From: Croceicoccus mobilis
Lineage (GTDB): Bacteria; Pseudomonadota; Alphaproteobacteria; Sphingomonadales; Sphingomonadaceae
Direction: 5' to 3'
Length of the DNA stretch: 64,000 nucleotides
NCBI RefSeq assembly: GCF_001661965.1
Contig: NZ_LYWZ01000011.1
Coordinates: 204,436-268,435, forward strand
Numbering within the stretch: position 1 is the stretch's first letter; each line of letters opens with the position of its first letter. This document shows, one piece after another, positions 20,625 through 27,701 of this stretch. Below the pieces are notes generated by a model. The model saw nothing but the letters and a program-made list of their open reading frames with translations, was not told the DNA's origin and made no database searches. Position numbers and translations under genes: made by a program.

Positions 20625-21482
20625 TCAAACGGCACTGAACGTTGAAAATCCTGCAACTGCCGTGAGAAAAGCGCAAGGGCAAAGCAGCGCGCCCAGTGGC
20701 AGCGCCCCGTCCGGCAAGCCGGTTTCCACCCCTTTTCCCGATTCATTGGCTACTGATTCCGACTCCGGATCCGCCACTGCATCATTTCCTGCACGAAGCC
20801 GCCGCCATGCCAGCGCAAGCGCGATCCCGCTACCTGCCGCGAGCAGCAATGTGATGCACACGCCCAGCGGGCCGAGCCACAGGCCGATCGCTGCAAACAG
20901 CGCAGGGTCGGCGCTACCCATTCCCTCTGCCTTGCGCACTGCGCGATAAGCCAATGCGGGCACGGCGAGCATCAGGAAACCCAATGAGCCACCCATCGCC
21001 TGCTGCAGCGACAGGGGCAGAACGTCATTCGCACCAAGCGGCGCGGAAATCGGCACGATCGCCGCGCAAAGGGCCAGTACGGCGATGGCAACAGGCGGCA
21101 GGTGGAAACTGCGCGCATCCGACAGGCCGAGCACCAGCAATTGCCACCCGAAGATCGTCAGCAGAACCGCTTCGCGCAAATCGCCTGCGGCCCAGACGGC
21201 GACAAGGCCGATTCCCGTCCCGACAATTTCCGCGAACGGCTGCCAGCGGTCGATCCGCGCTCCGCATTCCCGGCACGCACCACGCAACAGAATAAAGGAA
21301 AGCAGCGGCACCAGCTCCGCCACACCCAGCACGCGCCCGCACGAATCGCAGTGCGATCGTTCGAGGGCCACCCCCTCGCCGCGCGCCATGCGGATCGCGG
21401 CAGCGCCGGCGAAACTCCCGATGACCGCGCCGACGACCGCGAATGCCAGATAGACCGGCCAGTGCGGCGACCAGAACGGCAT
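20625..21482 (-). CDS. A24 prepilin peptidase
   Basis: This is a type IV prepilin peptidase (PilD/GspO family), a membrane aspartyl protease that cleaves and N-methylates type IV pilins or type II secretion pseudopilins. From ATG 21482 (MPFWSPHWPV) the 285 residues show the zinc-binding pairs C45/C48 and C70/C73, the first catalytic aspartate D122 in SDARSFHLPP, and the second, D192, in GMGSADPALF. The second motif is altered: the family usually has Gly before the Asp (GD) and Lys two residues after it. About seven membrane helices and a polar C-terminal tail follow. The pilins are not in this window. Confidence 0.85.
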   Translation of the reverse strand: MPFWSPHWPVYLAFAVVGAVIGSFAGAAAIRMARGEGVALERSHCDSCGRVLGVAELVPLLSFILLRGACRECGARIDRWQPFAEIVGTGIGLVAVWAAGDLREAVLLTIFGWQLLVLGLSDARSFHLPPVAIAVLALCAAIVPISAPLGANDVLPLSLQQAMGGSLGFLMLAVPALAYRAVRKAEGMGSADPALFAAIGLWLGPLGVCITLLLAAGSGIALALAWRRLRAGNDAVADPESESVANESGKGVETGLPDGALPLGALLCPCAFLTAVAGFSTFSAV

Positions 21483-21505
21483 GCCGAAATCGTCGGTGGC
21501 GTAGC

Positions 21506-21997
21506 TCAGGGCTCGCCCGCGCCCCAAAGACGTTCCTCGCGCACAAAGCCGCGTCGCGCCGCATCCTCTTCCCCGACCGAGAAACGGCACCAACCATTGC
21601 CACAATCTCCAAGCCGCCCCGTCACGCCCGGCTCAAGCTTCCAGAGAAGCTTGGCCGATTCGCTGCCCTCGGCCCGCATCTCGGCATTGCCCTCCCCCAT
21701 CACGAAAGCGGTGCGCTCGCGGCTGAGGAAGCGCGAGACGACCCAGCTTCTTTCGCCGTCGGGATCCTCCACCATGCGCCAGCCCGAAAGGCGGCGAACG
21801 ACTTTGAGGGGCAGCCCCTTGCGCTGATATACCCAGACGATCCTGTAGCTGCCGCCTGGCCCCACGCGCATGTTCGCCTTATCGGTGGTAAGCGAGGCCC
21901 AATAAGGCACGTCGTCCGTGTCCTGCGCAGGCGCCGAAGGTGCGGCCAGCATGGCAGCGGGCGCAAGCAGGAGGAAGAGGAAGCGAAGCGTCTTCAT
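21506..21997 (-). CDS. Exported SH3-domain protein
   Basis: The protein is 163 aa with a clear signal peptide (MKTLRFLFLLLAPAAMLAAP, cleavage near APAQD). The bacterial SH3 type 3/4 domain follows at about residues 35-95, with the signature ANMRVGPGGSYRIVWVYQRKG, and a second SH3-like half contains GCRF-type GDCGNGWCRFSV. Such proteins are usually periplasmic and bind cell-wall peptides. It ends 23 nt before the prepilin peptidase start and is probably co-transcribed with it. Confidence 0.8.
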   Translation of the reverse strand: MKTLRFLFLLLAPAAMLAAPSAPAQDTDDVPYWASLTTDKANMRVGPGGSYRIVWVYQRKGLPLKVVRRLSGWRMVEDPDGERSWVVSRFLSRERTAFVMGEGNAEMRAEGSESAKLLWKLEPGVTGRLGDCGNGWCRFSVGEEDAARRGFVREERLWGAGEP

Positions 21998-22166
21998 GCC
22001 TTATGCCATACCCCCGGCGGGCCGCCTCGCCAAGCAGTGCCAGCACGCTAACGCACATCCAATATGCGCGCAGCAGTTAGCCAATTGAACGGTTGACCGT
22101 GCGCCCTCGCGCAGCGTAGCGCCAATGCTGTCGCGGCTGCCACCCCCGAATGCTGAGAGAGACCTG

Positions 22167-23195
22167 ATGCCGACTTCGCCTTCCATGACCACCGCGGCCA
22201 CAACCCGCCGGATCGAGGGCAAGCCCCGCGTCATCGTCACCCGCCGCCTGATGCCCGAAATCGAGAGCCGCATGAGCGAGCTTTTCGACGCGGTACTCAA
22301 CTCCGACGACCATCCTTTTTCGGACGAGGAGATGGCGGCAGCGGTGAAGGATTGCGACGTGCTGGTGCCGACCGTGACTGACAATATCGACCCCGACCTG
22401 CTGGAAAAGGCAGGCGACCGGCTAAAACTGCTGGCCAATTTCGGCGCGGGCACCGATCACATCGCCCTTGCCGCGGCCCGGGCCCGCCGGATCGTCGTGA
22501 CCAATACGCCCGGCGTTTTCACCGACGATACCGCCGATCTCGCCATGGCTCTGATTATCGGCGTGATGCGCCGCATGCGTGAAGGGACGCGGATCGTGCG
22601 CCACGGCGAATGGGGCGGCTGGACTCCGACGGGCATGCTGGGCCGCTCCATCGGCGGCAAGCGGCTGGGCATCGTGGGCATGGGCCGTATCGGCCAGGCC
22701 GTTGCCCATCGTGCCCGCGCATTCGGCATGCAGATCATCTATTACAACCGCCGCCGCCTGCCCGAATCTGTCGAGCGGATTTTCGGCGCCGATTACGCCG
22801 CCACGGTGGACGAGCTGGTCGCAGCTTCCGACATCGTCACCCTGCACTGCCCCACCAATGCCGAAACGCACCATCTGATCGACACACGCCGCATCTCGTT
22901 GATGAAGCCGGGAGCGGTTCTGGTGAACACGGGGCGCGGTGAACTGGTCGATCAAGAGGCGATGATTACGGCATTGGAGAACGGCCAGCTGTGGGGAGCC
23001 GGACTGGACGTCTATCCTGACGAGCCCAATGTCGACGAACGGCTGATCGCGCACCCCAATGTCATCACCCAGCCCCATATAGGCAGCGCGACAGAGGAAG
23101 GCCGTACCGCGGCCGGTCTCAAGATCATTGCCAATATTCAGAGCTGGGCCGACGGCCACAGCCCGCCCGACCGCGTTATCGAAGGCTATGCCTGA
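22167..23195 (+). CDS. D-2-hydroxyacid dehydrogenase (glyoxylate reductase type)
   Basis: This NAD(P)-dependent dehydrogenase of the D-isomer 2-hydroxyacid family (about 342 aa) probably reduces glyoxylate or hydroxypyruvate. Features are the Rossmann motif GIVGMGRIGQAVA, the substrate Arg region NTGRGELVD, a catalytic Glu in DVYPDEPNVDERL, and the His in TQPHIGSATEEGR. I chose ATG 22167, preceded by GAGAG, over an ATG 14 codons upstream without a clear ribosome-binding site. It converges on the GFA gene with one base between them. Confidence 0.88.
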   Translation: MPTSPSMTTAATTRRIEGKPRVIVTRRLMPEIESRMSELFDAVLNSDDHPFSDEEMAAAVKDCDVLVPTVTDNIDPDLLEKAGDRLKLLANFGAGTDHIALAAARARRIVVTNTPGVFTDDTADLAMALIIGVMRRMREGTRIVRHGEWGGWTPTGMLGRSIGGKRLGIVGMGRIGQAVAHRARAFGMQIIYYNRRRLPESVERIFGADYAATVDELVAASDIVTLHCPTNAETHHLIDTRRISLMKPGAVLVNTGRGELVDQEAMITALENGQLWGAGLDVYPDEPNVDERLIAHPNVITQPHIGSATEEGRTAAGLKIIANIQSWADGHSPPDRVIEGYA

Positions 23196-23196
23196 T

Positions 23197-23604
23197 CTAG
23201 TCTGTAGACGTGTAGCGCAGCACGCCTGACACGCGGTTGCCGCCCCCGTCGCGGGGATGGAACTGGCCGTTCATCACTTCGACTTCAGTGAAATCGAAGG
23301 GGCTCACGCCTTCGAGGCAAGCGACGTTCACGCCATATTGCGTCGGGTCGGAGCGGCGCTGGTGAAAAGTGTAGATACCGCATTTCGAACAGAAGAAGTG
23401 CCGCGCCTCCTTCGTGTTGAATTGGTAGAGGGTTAGCGCATCCATCCCCGCCGTGACCGTCAGGGAATCGAGCGGCGCACTGACCGCAACGGCGCCGCGC
23501 ATCCGGCAGATCGAGCAATCGCAGCGCCGTGCCGATGCCATGTCGACATCGGCGGTGAACTGCACGGTGCCGCAATGGCAGGCACCTTTCGTCGTCTGGC
23601 CCAA
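23197..23604 (-). CDS. GFA family zinc-binding protein
   Basis: The 135-residue protein matches the GFA (glutathione-dependent formaldehyde-activating enzyme-like, CENP-V) family: CHCGTVQF, CDCSICRMRG and FFCSKCGIYTFHQRRSDP supply the zinc cysteines. The family name reflects one member; most are of unknown function. The start is a TTG (23604), since no ATG or GTG lies suitably upstream. It follows the flavin oxygenase by 16 nt and is the last gene of that minus-strand run. Confidence 0.85.
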   Translation of the reverse strand: MGQTTKGACHCGTVQFTADVDMASARRCDCSICRMRGAVAVSAPLDSLTVTAGMDALTLYQFNTKEARHFFCSKCGIYTFHQRRSDPTQYGVNVACLEGVSPFDFTEVEVMNGQFHPRDGGGNRVSGVLRYTSTD

Positions 23605-23620
23605 ATGCGCGGCTCCCTTA

Positions 23621-25027
23621 TCAATCCCCCGTCAGGATGCGTTCGACCAGTTCCTTCACCGTCGGTGTGTAGCCGTTGGAATAGAACGGGTCCTGCTTGA
23701 AGCGGTATGCCGCATGCCCGGCAAAGGCGAGGTTTTCATCGACCGGACCGCCATGGGCGATGTCCTGCAGGGTCTTCTGGATGCAGAAGCTGCGCGGATC
23801 GGCAAGCCTGCCGGTGGTGTAATCGTCGTGGTCCTTCCACGAAGAGAACCCGCAATGCGACAGGCATCCCATGCAATCGGCCTGGTCCTTGCGGATTTCG
23901 GCGCGTTCGGTCGCGTTGACGAAAACGACGGTGTCGTCGGGGGTCTTCAGCGCCTCGGTATGGCCCTCTGCCACCCAGCCACGGGCACGGTCGCGATCCT
24001 TGGGCGTGACCCAGAAATTCTTGCCCTTCACGCCCACGTCGAGCTGCACCGTGTGCTCACCCGCCTCGACCCGCGAATAGGGGATCTGGCGCTCGCTGCG
24101 GCCTTCGAGATTGCGCAGGAACGGATTACGCACGGCGGAGGAATAGAAGCCGGTCGGGCTGAAGCGGTGGAGGAGCACATCGCCCGGCTCCAGCGTGCGC
24201 AGCATATCCTTCCACCCCTGCGGGATCGGGCTTTCCTGCGTCAGCAGCGGGCGCGTGCCAAACTGGAAGGCGATCTTCCCCAGTTCGGGATTGTCGATCC
24301 ATTCGTCCCATTCGCGCAGGAACCAGACGCCGCCGGCCATGACGATGGCGGTCTCTTCCGAAACGCCTTCCTTGCGCATGGTCTCGCGCAGCGCCTTCAC
24401 GCGGGGATAGGGATCTTCGGGCTTGGTCGGATCTTCGGCGTTGGACAGGCCATTGTGCCCGCCTGCCAGCCACGGATCTTCATAGACCACGGCGGCCATC
24501 AGTTCGGGAACCTTGGAATAGCTGCGCTTCCACAATGCGCGGAAGGCGCGGGCCGAGGAGACGATCGGCAAATAGTGCACGTTGTAATGCTGCGCGATCT
24601 CGGCCAGCTTGTACGGCATGCCCGCGCCGCAGGTCACGCCCGCGACCAGACCCTTGGTCCGCTCCAGCGTGCCTTCCAGCACCGCCTGCGCGCCGCCCAT
24701 TTCCCACAGCACATTGATGTTGATTGCGCCATTGCCGCCTGAAATGTCGTGCGCGCGCTTCACCTGCTCCACCGCGCCTTCGATGGCGTAATCGATCAGC
24801 TTGAGGTGGCGCTCCTTGCGGGTCATCTCCTCATAGACCTGCGGCACGATCTTGCCCTCTGCGTCATAGCTGTCGGCATTGACCGCGCTGACCGTGCCGA
24901 TACCGCCGGCGGCAGCCCATGCGCCGGAGCTGGCGTGATTGGTCGCAGATACGCCCTTGCCGCCCTCAATGAGGGGCCAGACTTCACGTCCGGCATAATT
25001 AATCGGCTGCAATCCCTTGAAAGTCAT
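23621..25027 (-). CDS. Nitronate monooxygenase-like flavoprotein
   Basis: This 468-residue protein resembles the FMN-binding TIM-barrel family of nitronate monooxygenases and enoyl-reductase II. Glycine-rich segments such as GGIGTVSAVNAD, GVTCGAGMPYK, AGGVWFLREWDEW and FQFGTRPLLTQESPIP fit the barrel. It is longer than ordinary members (320-360 aa). A C-terminal extension holds C-x2-C-x3-C (CMGCLSHC, about residue 382) and a further Cys 27 residues on, suggestive of a metal or Fe-S site. The ATG overlaps the methyltransferase stop as ATGA. Substrate unknown. Confidence 0.75.
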   Translation of the reverse strand: MTFKGLQPINYAGREVWPLIEGGKGVSATNHASSGAWAAAGGIGTVSAVNADSYDAEGKIVPQVYEEMTRKERHLKLIDYAIEGAVEQVKRAHDISGGNGAININVLWEMGGAQAVLEGTLERTKGLVAGVTCGAGMPYKLAEIAQHYNVHYLPIVSSARAFRALWKRSYSKVPELMAAVVYEDPWLAGGHNGLSNAEDPTKPEDPYPRVKALRETMRKEGVSEETAIVMAGGVWFLREWDEWIDNPELGKIAFQFGTRPLLTQESPIPQGWKDMLRTLEPGDVLLHRFSPTGFYSSAVRNPFLRNLEGRSERQIPYSRVEAGEHTVQLDVGVKGKNFWVTPKDRDRARGWVAEGHTEALKTPDDTVVFVNATERAEIRKDQADCMGCLSHCGFSSWKDHDDYTTGRLADPRSFCIQKTLQDIAHGGPVDENLAFAGHAAYRFKQDPFYSNGYTPTVKELVERILTGD

Positions 25028-25806
25028 GTCTTTACTATCCTGTCGGGGCGGACATTGGCGCCGTCCACGCCATCTGTTGCCGCCACATCCTGTACGCAGG
25101 GAACGATATCGGCCGGATCGGGCCTCGGGCCGTCCACCTCGAACCGGGCGTAATAGCCGGCAAGTTCGGGGCGACGTATAAAGGCGGCCAGCTTGAAGCC
25201 GACCGACTCGAATTCGCAGAAAAGCAGCTTCGGCGGAATACCATGCTGGTCGCTCGCCCGGTCCGTGTCCACCACGATCACCTGCCCGCCTTCGCGCAGC
25301 GACGGCAGCAGCCGCCACAGAAATGCGTAAGGTTCACTCACCTCGTGGTACATGTGGACGAGGAAGATGCGATCGAAGCTGTCTTCGGGAAGCTTGGGAT
25401 CATCCTCGGTGCCGAGCTTGATCGACACATTGGTCAGCTGCTCGCGCTCGACACGCGCGCCAAGGCGCTGGAGCACGGGCTCGTCGATGTCTTCGGCCAG
25501 AACGCGGCCCTTGGGCCCCACGCGCTCTGCCAAACGAGTCGTGTAATAGCCCTCGCCCGCGCCGAGGTCGGCAACGCTCATGCCCTCGGCAATATTGGCG
25601 AGATCCATAACCGTCGCAGCCTCGCGCCGGTCGTCGCGCGTGCGTTCGGGCACGGTCACGTCCTGATTGGCGCTGGACACGGCGCGATCCGCCTGGGGAA
25701 AATCGCGCGCGCTTTCCGGCCGGCCGTCGTTTTCGTCGGTGATGTTACACCCCGAAAGCGCCAGCGCGGCAGCCGTTACGGCAAGGAGAGCGGCGCTGGA
25801 CCTCAA
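25024..25806 (-). CDS. SAM-dependent methyltransferase with lipoprotein signal
   Basis: The 260-residue protein begins with a lipoprotein signal (lipobox LSGC, Cys20), then a linker and a class I methyltransferase core: motif I VADLGAGEGYYT at residues 78-89, acidic loop EDIDEPV, and motif IV-like DRIFLVHMYHEV. I recall this as the 'predicted methyltransferase' type (COG4798), which often has export signals. An exported SAM enzyme is odd because SAM is cytoplasmic, so the domain may have another role. The start overlaps the prfB stop as ATGA. Confidence 0.8.
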   Translation of the reverse strand: MRSSAALLAVTAAALALSGCNITDENDGRPESARDFPQADRAVSSANQDVTVPERTRDDRREAATVMDLANIAEGMSVADLGAGEGYYTTRLAERVGPKGRVLAEDIDEPVLQRLGARVEREQLTNVSIKLGTEDDPKLPEDSFDRIFLVHMYHEVSEPYAFLWRLLPSLREGGQVIVVDTDRASDQHGIPPKLLFCEFESVGFKLAAFIRRPELAGYYARFEVDGPRPDPADIVPCVQDVAATDGVDGANVRPDRIVKT

Positions 25807-26930
25807 TCCACGTCCTCCACATCGACCTTTTCACCCGTCACGCGCTGCGACAGTGCGGCGGTGATGAACGGATCGAGAGCGCCATCCAGCACCTCGGTCG
25901 GATTGGTCGAGACATGGCCCGTGCGCAGGTCCTTCACCTGCTGATAGGGCTGAAGCACATAAGAGCGGATCTGGTGACCCCAACCGATCTCGGTCTTGGC
26001 CTGATATTCGCCGCTGGCCACGGCCTCGCGCTCGGCCAGTTCCTTTTCGTAAAGGCGCGCCTTCAGCATGTTCATCGCGGTGGCGCGGTTCTTGTGCTGC
26101 GAACGGTCGTTCTGGCTGGCCACCACGATGCCGGTCGGCTGGTGAGTGATGCGGACGGCGGAATCGGTCGTATTGACGTGCTGACCGCCTGCGCCCGATG
26201 CGCGATAGGTGTCGATCTTGAGGTCGGACGGATTGATCTCGATCTCGATATCGTCGTCGATCACCGGATAGACCCAGACCGAGCTGAACGAGGTGTGCCG
26301 CCGCGCGCTGCTGTCATAGGGGCTGATGCGCACGAGGCGGTGCACGCCGCTCTCGGTCTTGGCATAGCCATAGGCGTTCTCGCCCTTTATCAGCAGGGTC
26401 GCGCCCTTGATCCCGGCCTGTTCGCCCGCGGAATAATCGACAATCTCGACCTTGTAGCCGCGCCGCTCGGCCCAGCGCACATACATGCGCTGCAGCATTT
26501 CGGCCCAGTCCTGGCTCTCCGTCCCGCCGGCACCGGCATGGACTTCGAGATAGGTGTCATAGCTGTCCGCCTCGCCCGAAAGCAGGGCGCCGACCTTGTC
26601 GCGATCGGCGCGGGCGGCCAGCGCCTCAAGGCTGGTAAGGCCGTCCTTGATGACGCTTTCATCGCCCTCGGCCTCACCCATCTCGACGAATTCGACCGCG
26701 TCCGACATTTCGGCGCCGATTTCATTCACGGCCTTCACCGCGTCGGAAAGCTGCTTTTGCTCACGCGTGATCGCTTGCGCTTGCTTGGGATCGTTCCACA
26801 GATTCGGATCCTCGACCCGGGCGCTGAGTTCGTCGAGCCTGCGCAGCGCCTGTTCCCAGTCCAGAGACTGGCGGATCAACGCAAGCGACGCCTCGATGCG
26901 ATCGACAAGAGCCTGCCCTTCGGCACGCAT
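25803..26930 (-). CDS. prfB: Peptide chain release factor 2
   Basis: RF2 terminates translation at UGA and UAA. It has the GGQ peptidyl-hydrolysis motif in SGAGGQHVNTTDSAVRITH (about residue 247). The recognition tripeptide is SPY (RISPYDSSARRHTS, about residue 202) in place of the E. coli SPF, a variant I associate with alphaproteobacteria. The frame is continuous from ATG 26930, with no internal UGA frameshift as in E. coli, so the usual autoregulation is absent. The product is 375 aa. Confidence 0.95.
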   Translation of the reverse strand: MRAEGQALVDRIEASLALIRQSLDWEQALRRLDELSARVEDPNLWNDPKQAQAITREQKQLSDAVKAVNEIGAEMSDAVEFVEMGEAEGDESVIKDGLTSLEALAARADRDKVGALLSGEADSYDTYLEVHAGAGGTESQDWAEMLQRMYVRWAERRGYKVEIVDYSAGEQAGIKGATLLIKGENAYGYAKTESGVHRLVRISPYDSSARRHTSFSSVWVYPVIDDDIEIEINPSDLKIDTYRASGAGGQHVNTTDSAVRITHQPTGIVVASQNDRSQHKNRATAMNMLKARLYEKELAEREAVASGEYQAKTEIGWGHQIRSYVLQPYQQVKDLRTGHVSTNPTEVLDGALDPFITAALSQRVTGEKVDVEDVD

Positions 26931-27094
26931 GGTAATTCTCCTCGTAGGGGGCCGCATGCCCCCCGATTGGCGCCCGCTTAGCGGACACCCATGAAATGGG
27001 AAAGTGTGACAGGCGGCTAAATCAACCGCGCGCGTTTCGCAGCCGCGATCGGGACCGGGGCGCCCGCCCTCCGGTCCGGTAAAAGCCAGCCTCG

Positions 27095-27646
27095 TCAGTG
27101 ATCGAGCGCGCGCACTGCCTCCAGCGTGAGCGAGACATGCTTGCGCCAGTCCATGTCGGAATGAACCATGGTGATCCGGCCATCGGGGGCGATCACAAAA
27201 GAGGTGCGGTCGGACAGGACCTGCGAGCCGGTTTCGCGGCCCAGATGCACGTCATAGGCCTTGATCGTCGCGGGGCTTGCGCGCGCGACGGCGAAAGCGT
27301 CGCGGCATTCCTCGGTGCTGAACTTCTTCAGCGTCTCGATATCGTCGCCCGACATGCCGACGACAGTTGCGCCCGCTTTTTTGAATTCGGGCATCGCCTC
27401 GGCAAAGGCGCGCGCTTCCAGCGTGCAGCCCTGCGTGAATGCCTTGGGGAAGAAATAGAGCACGACCGGCCCCTTTTTCAGCGCATCGGACAGCGTGAAG
27501 TCGAACGCCTTTCCGGCGATCGCGCCGCGCGTGATGATTGGCGGCGCCTGAGCCCCCTTGGGCAGCGCGGCAATGGCCGGAGCGGCAGCAATGCCGCCTG
27601 CGATCGTGGCAAGGCTGAGTGCGCCTGCGAGGAAGAACCTGTTCAT
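27095..27646 (-). CDS. Exported peroxiredoxin (BCP/AhpC type)
   Basis: This thiol peroxidase is predicted to be exported: residues 1-27 form a signal peptide (MNRFFLAGALSLATIAGGIA...AIA). The peroxidatic Cys is C74 in KAFTQGCTLEA, the family TxxC motif, with Arg in SDRTSFVI and a possible resolving Cys at 114. The second of two adjacent ATGs (27646) has AAGGA seven bases upstream, while the first would sit too close, so 27646 is preferred. It lies 55 nt after mrcA, suggesting protection of the envelope from peroxide. Confidence 0.85.
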   Translation of the reverse strand: MNRFFLAGALSLATIAGGIAAAPAIAALPKGAQAPPIITRGAIAGKAFDFTLSDALKKGPVVLYFFPKAFTQGCTLEARAFAEAMPEFKKAGATVVGMSGDDIETLKKFSTEECRDAFAVARASPATIKAYDVHLGRETGSQVLSDRTSFVIAPDGRITMVHSDMDWRKHVSLTLEAVRALDH

Positions 27647-27701
27647 GCGCATATCCTTAGGCGGTGTGCGCACAACAGTAAATGCAACTCTGCAGCTAGT
27701 G

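Noticed and set aside
25803..26930. Programmed frameshift in prfB
   Set aside because: The frame is uninterrupted from ATG 26930 and no in-frame UGA or CUU-UGA slip site is present near the start.
27043..27080. Terminator after the peroxiredoxin gene (GACCGG/CCGGTC dyad)
   Set aside because: Only six base pairs around a GC-rich loop and no T tract on either strand.
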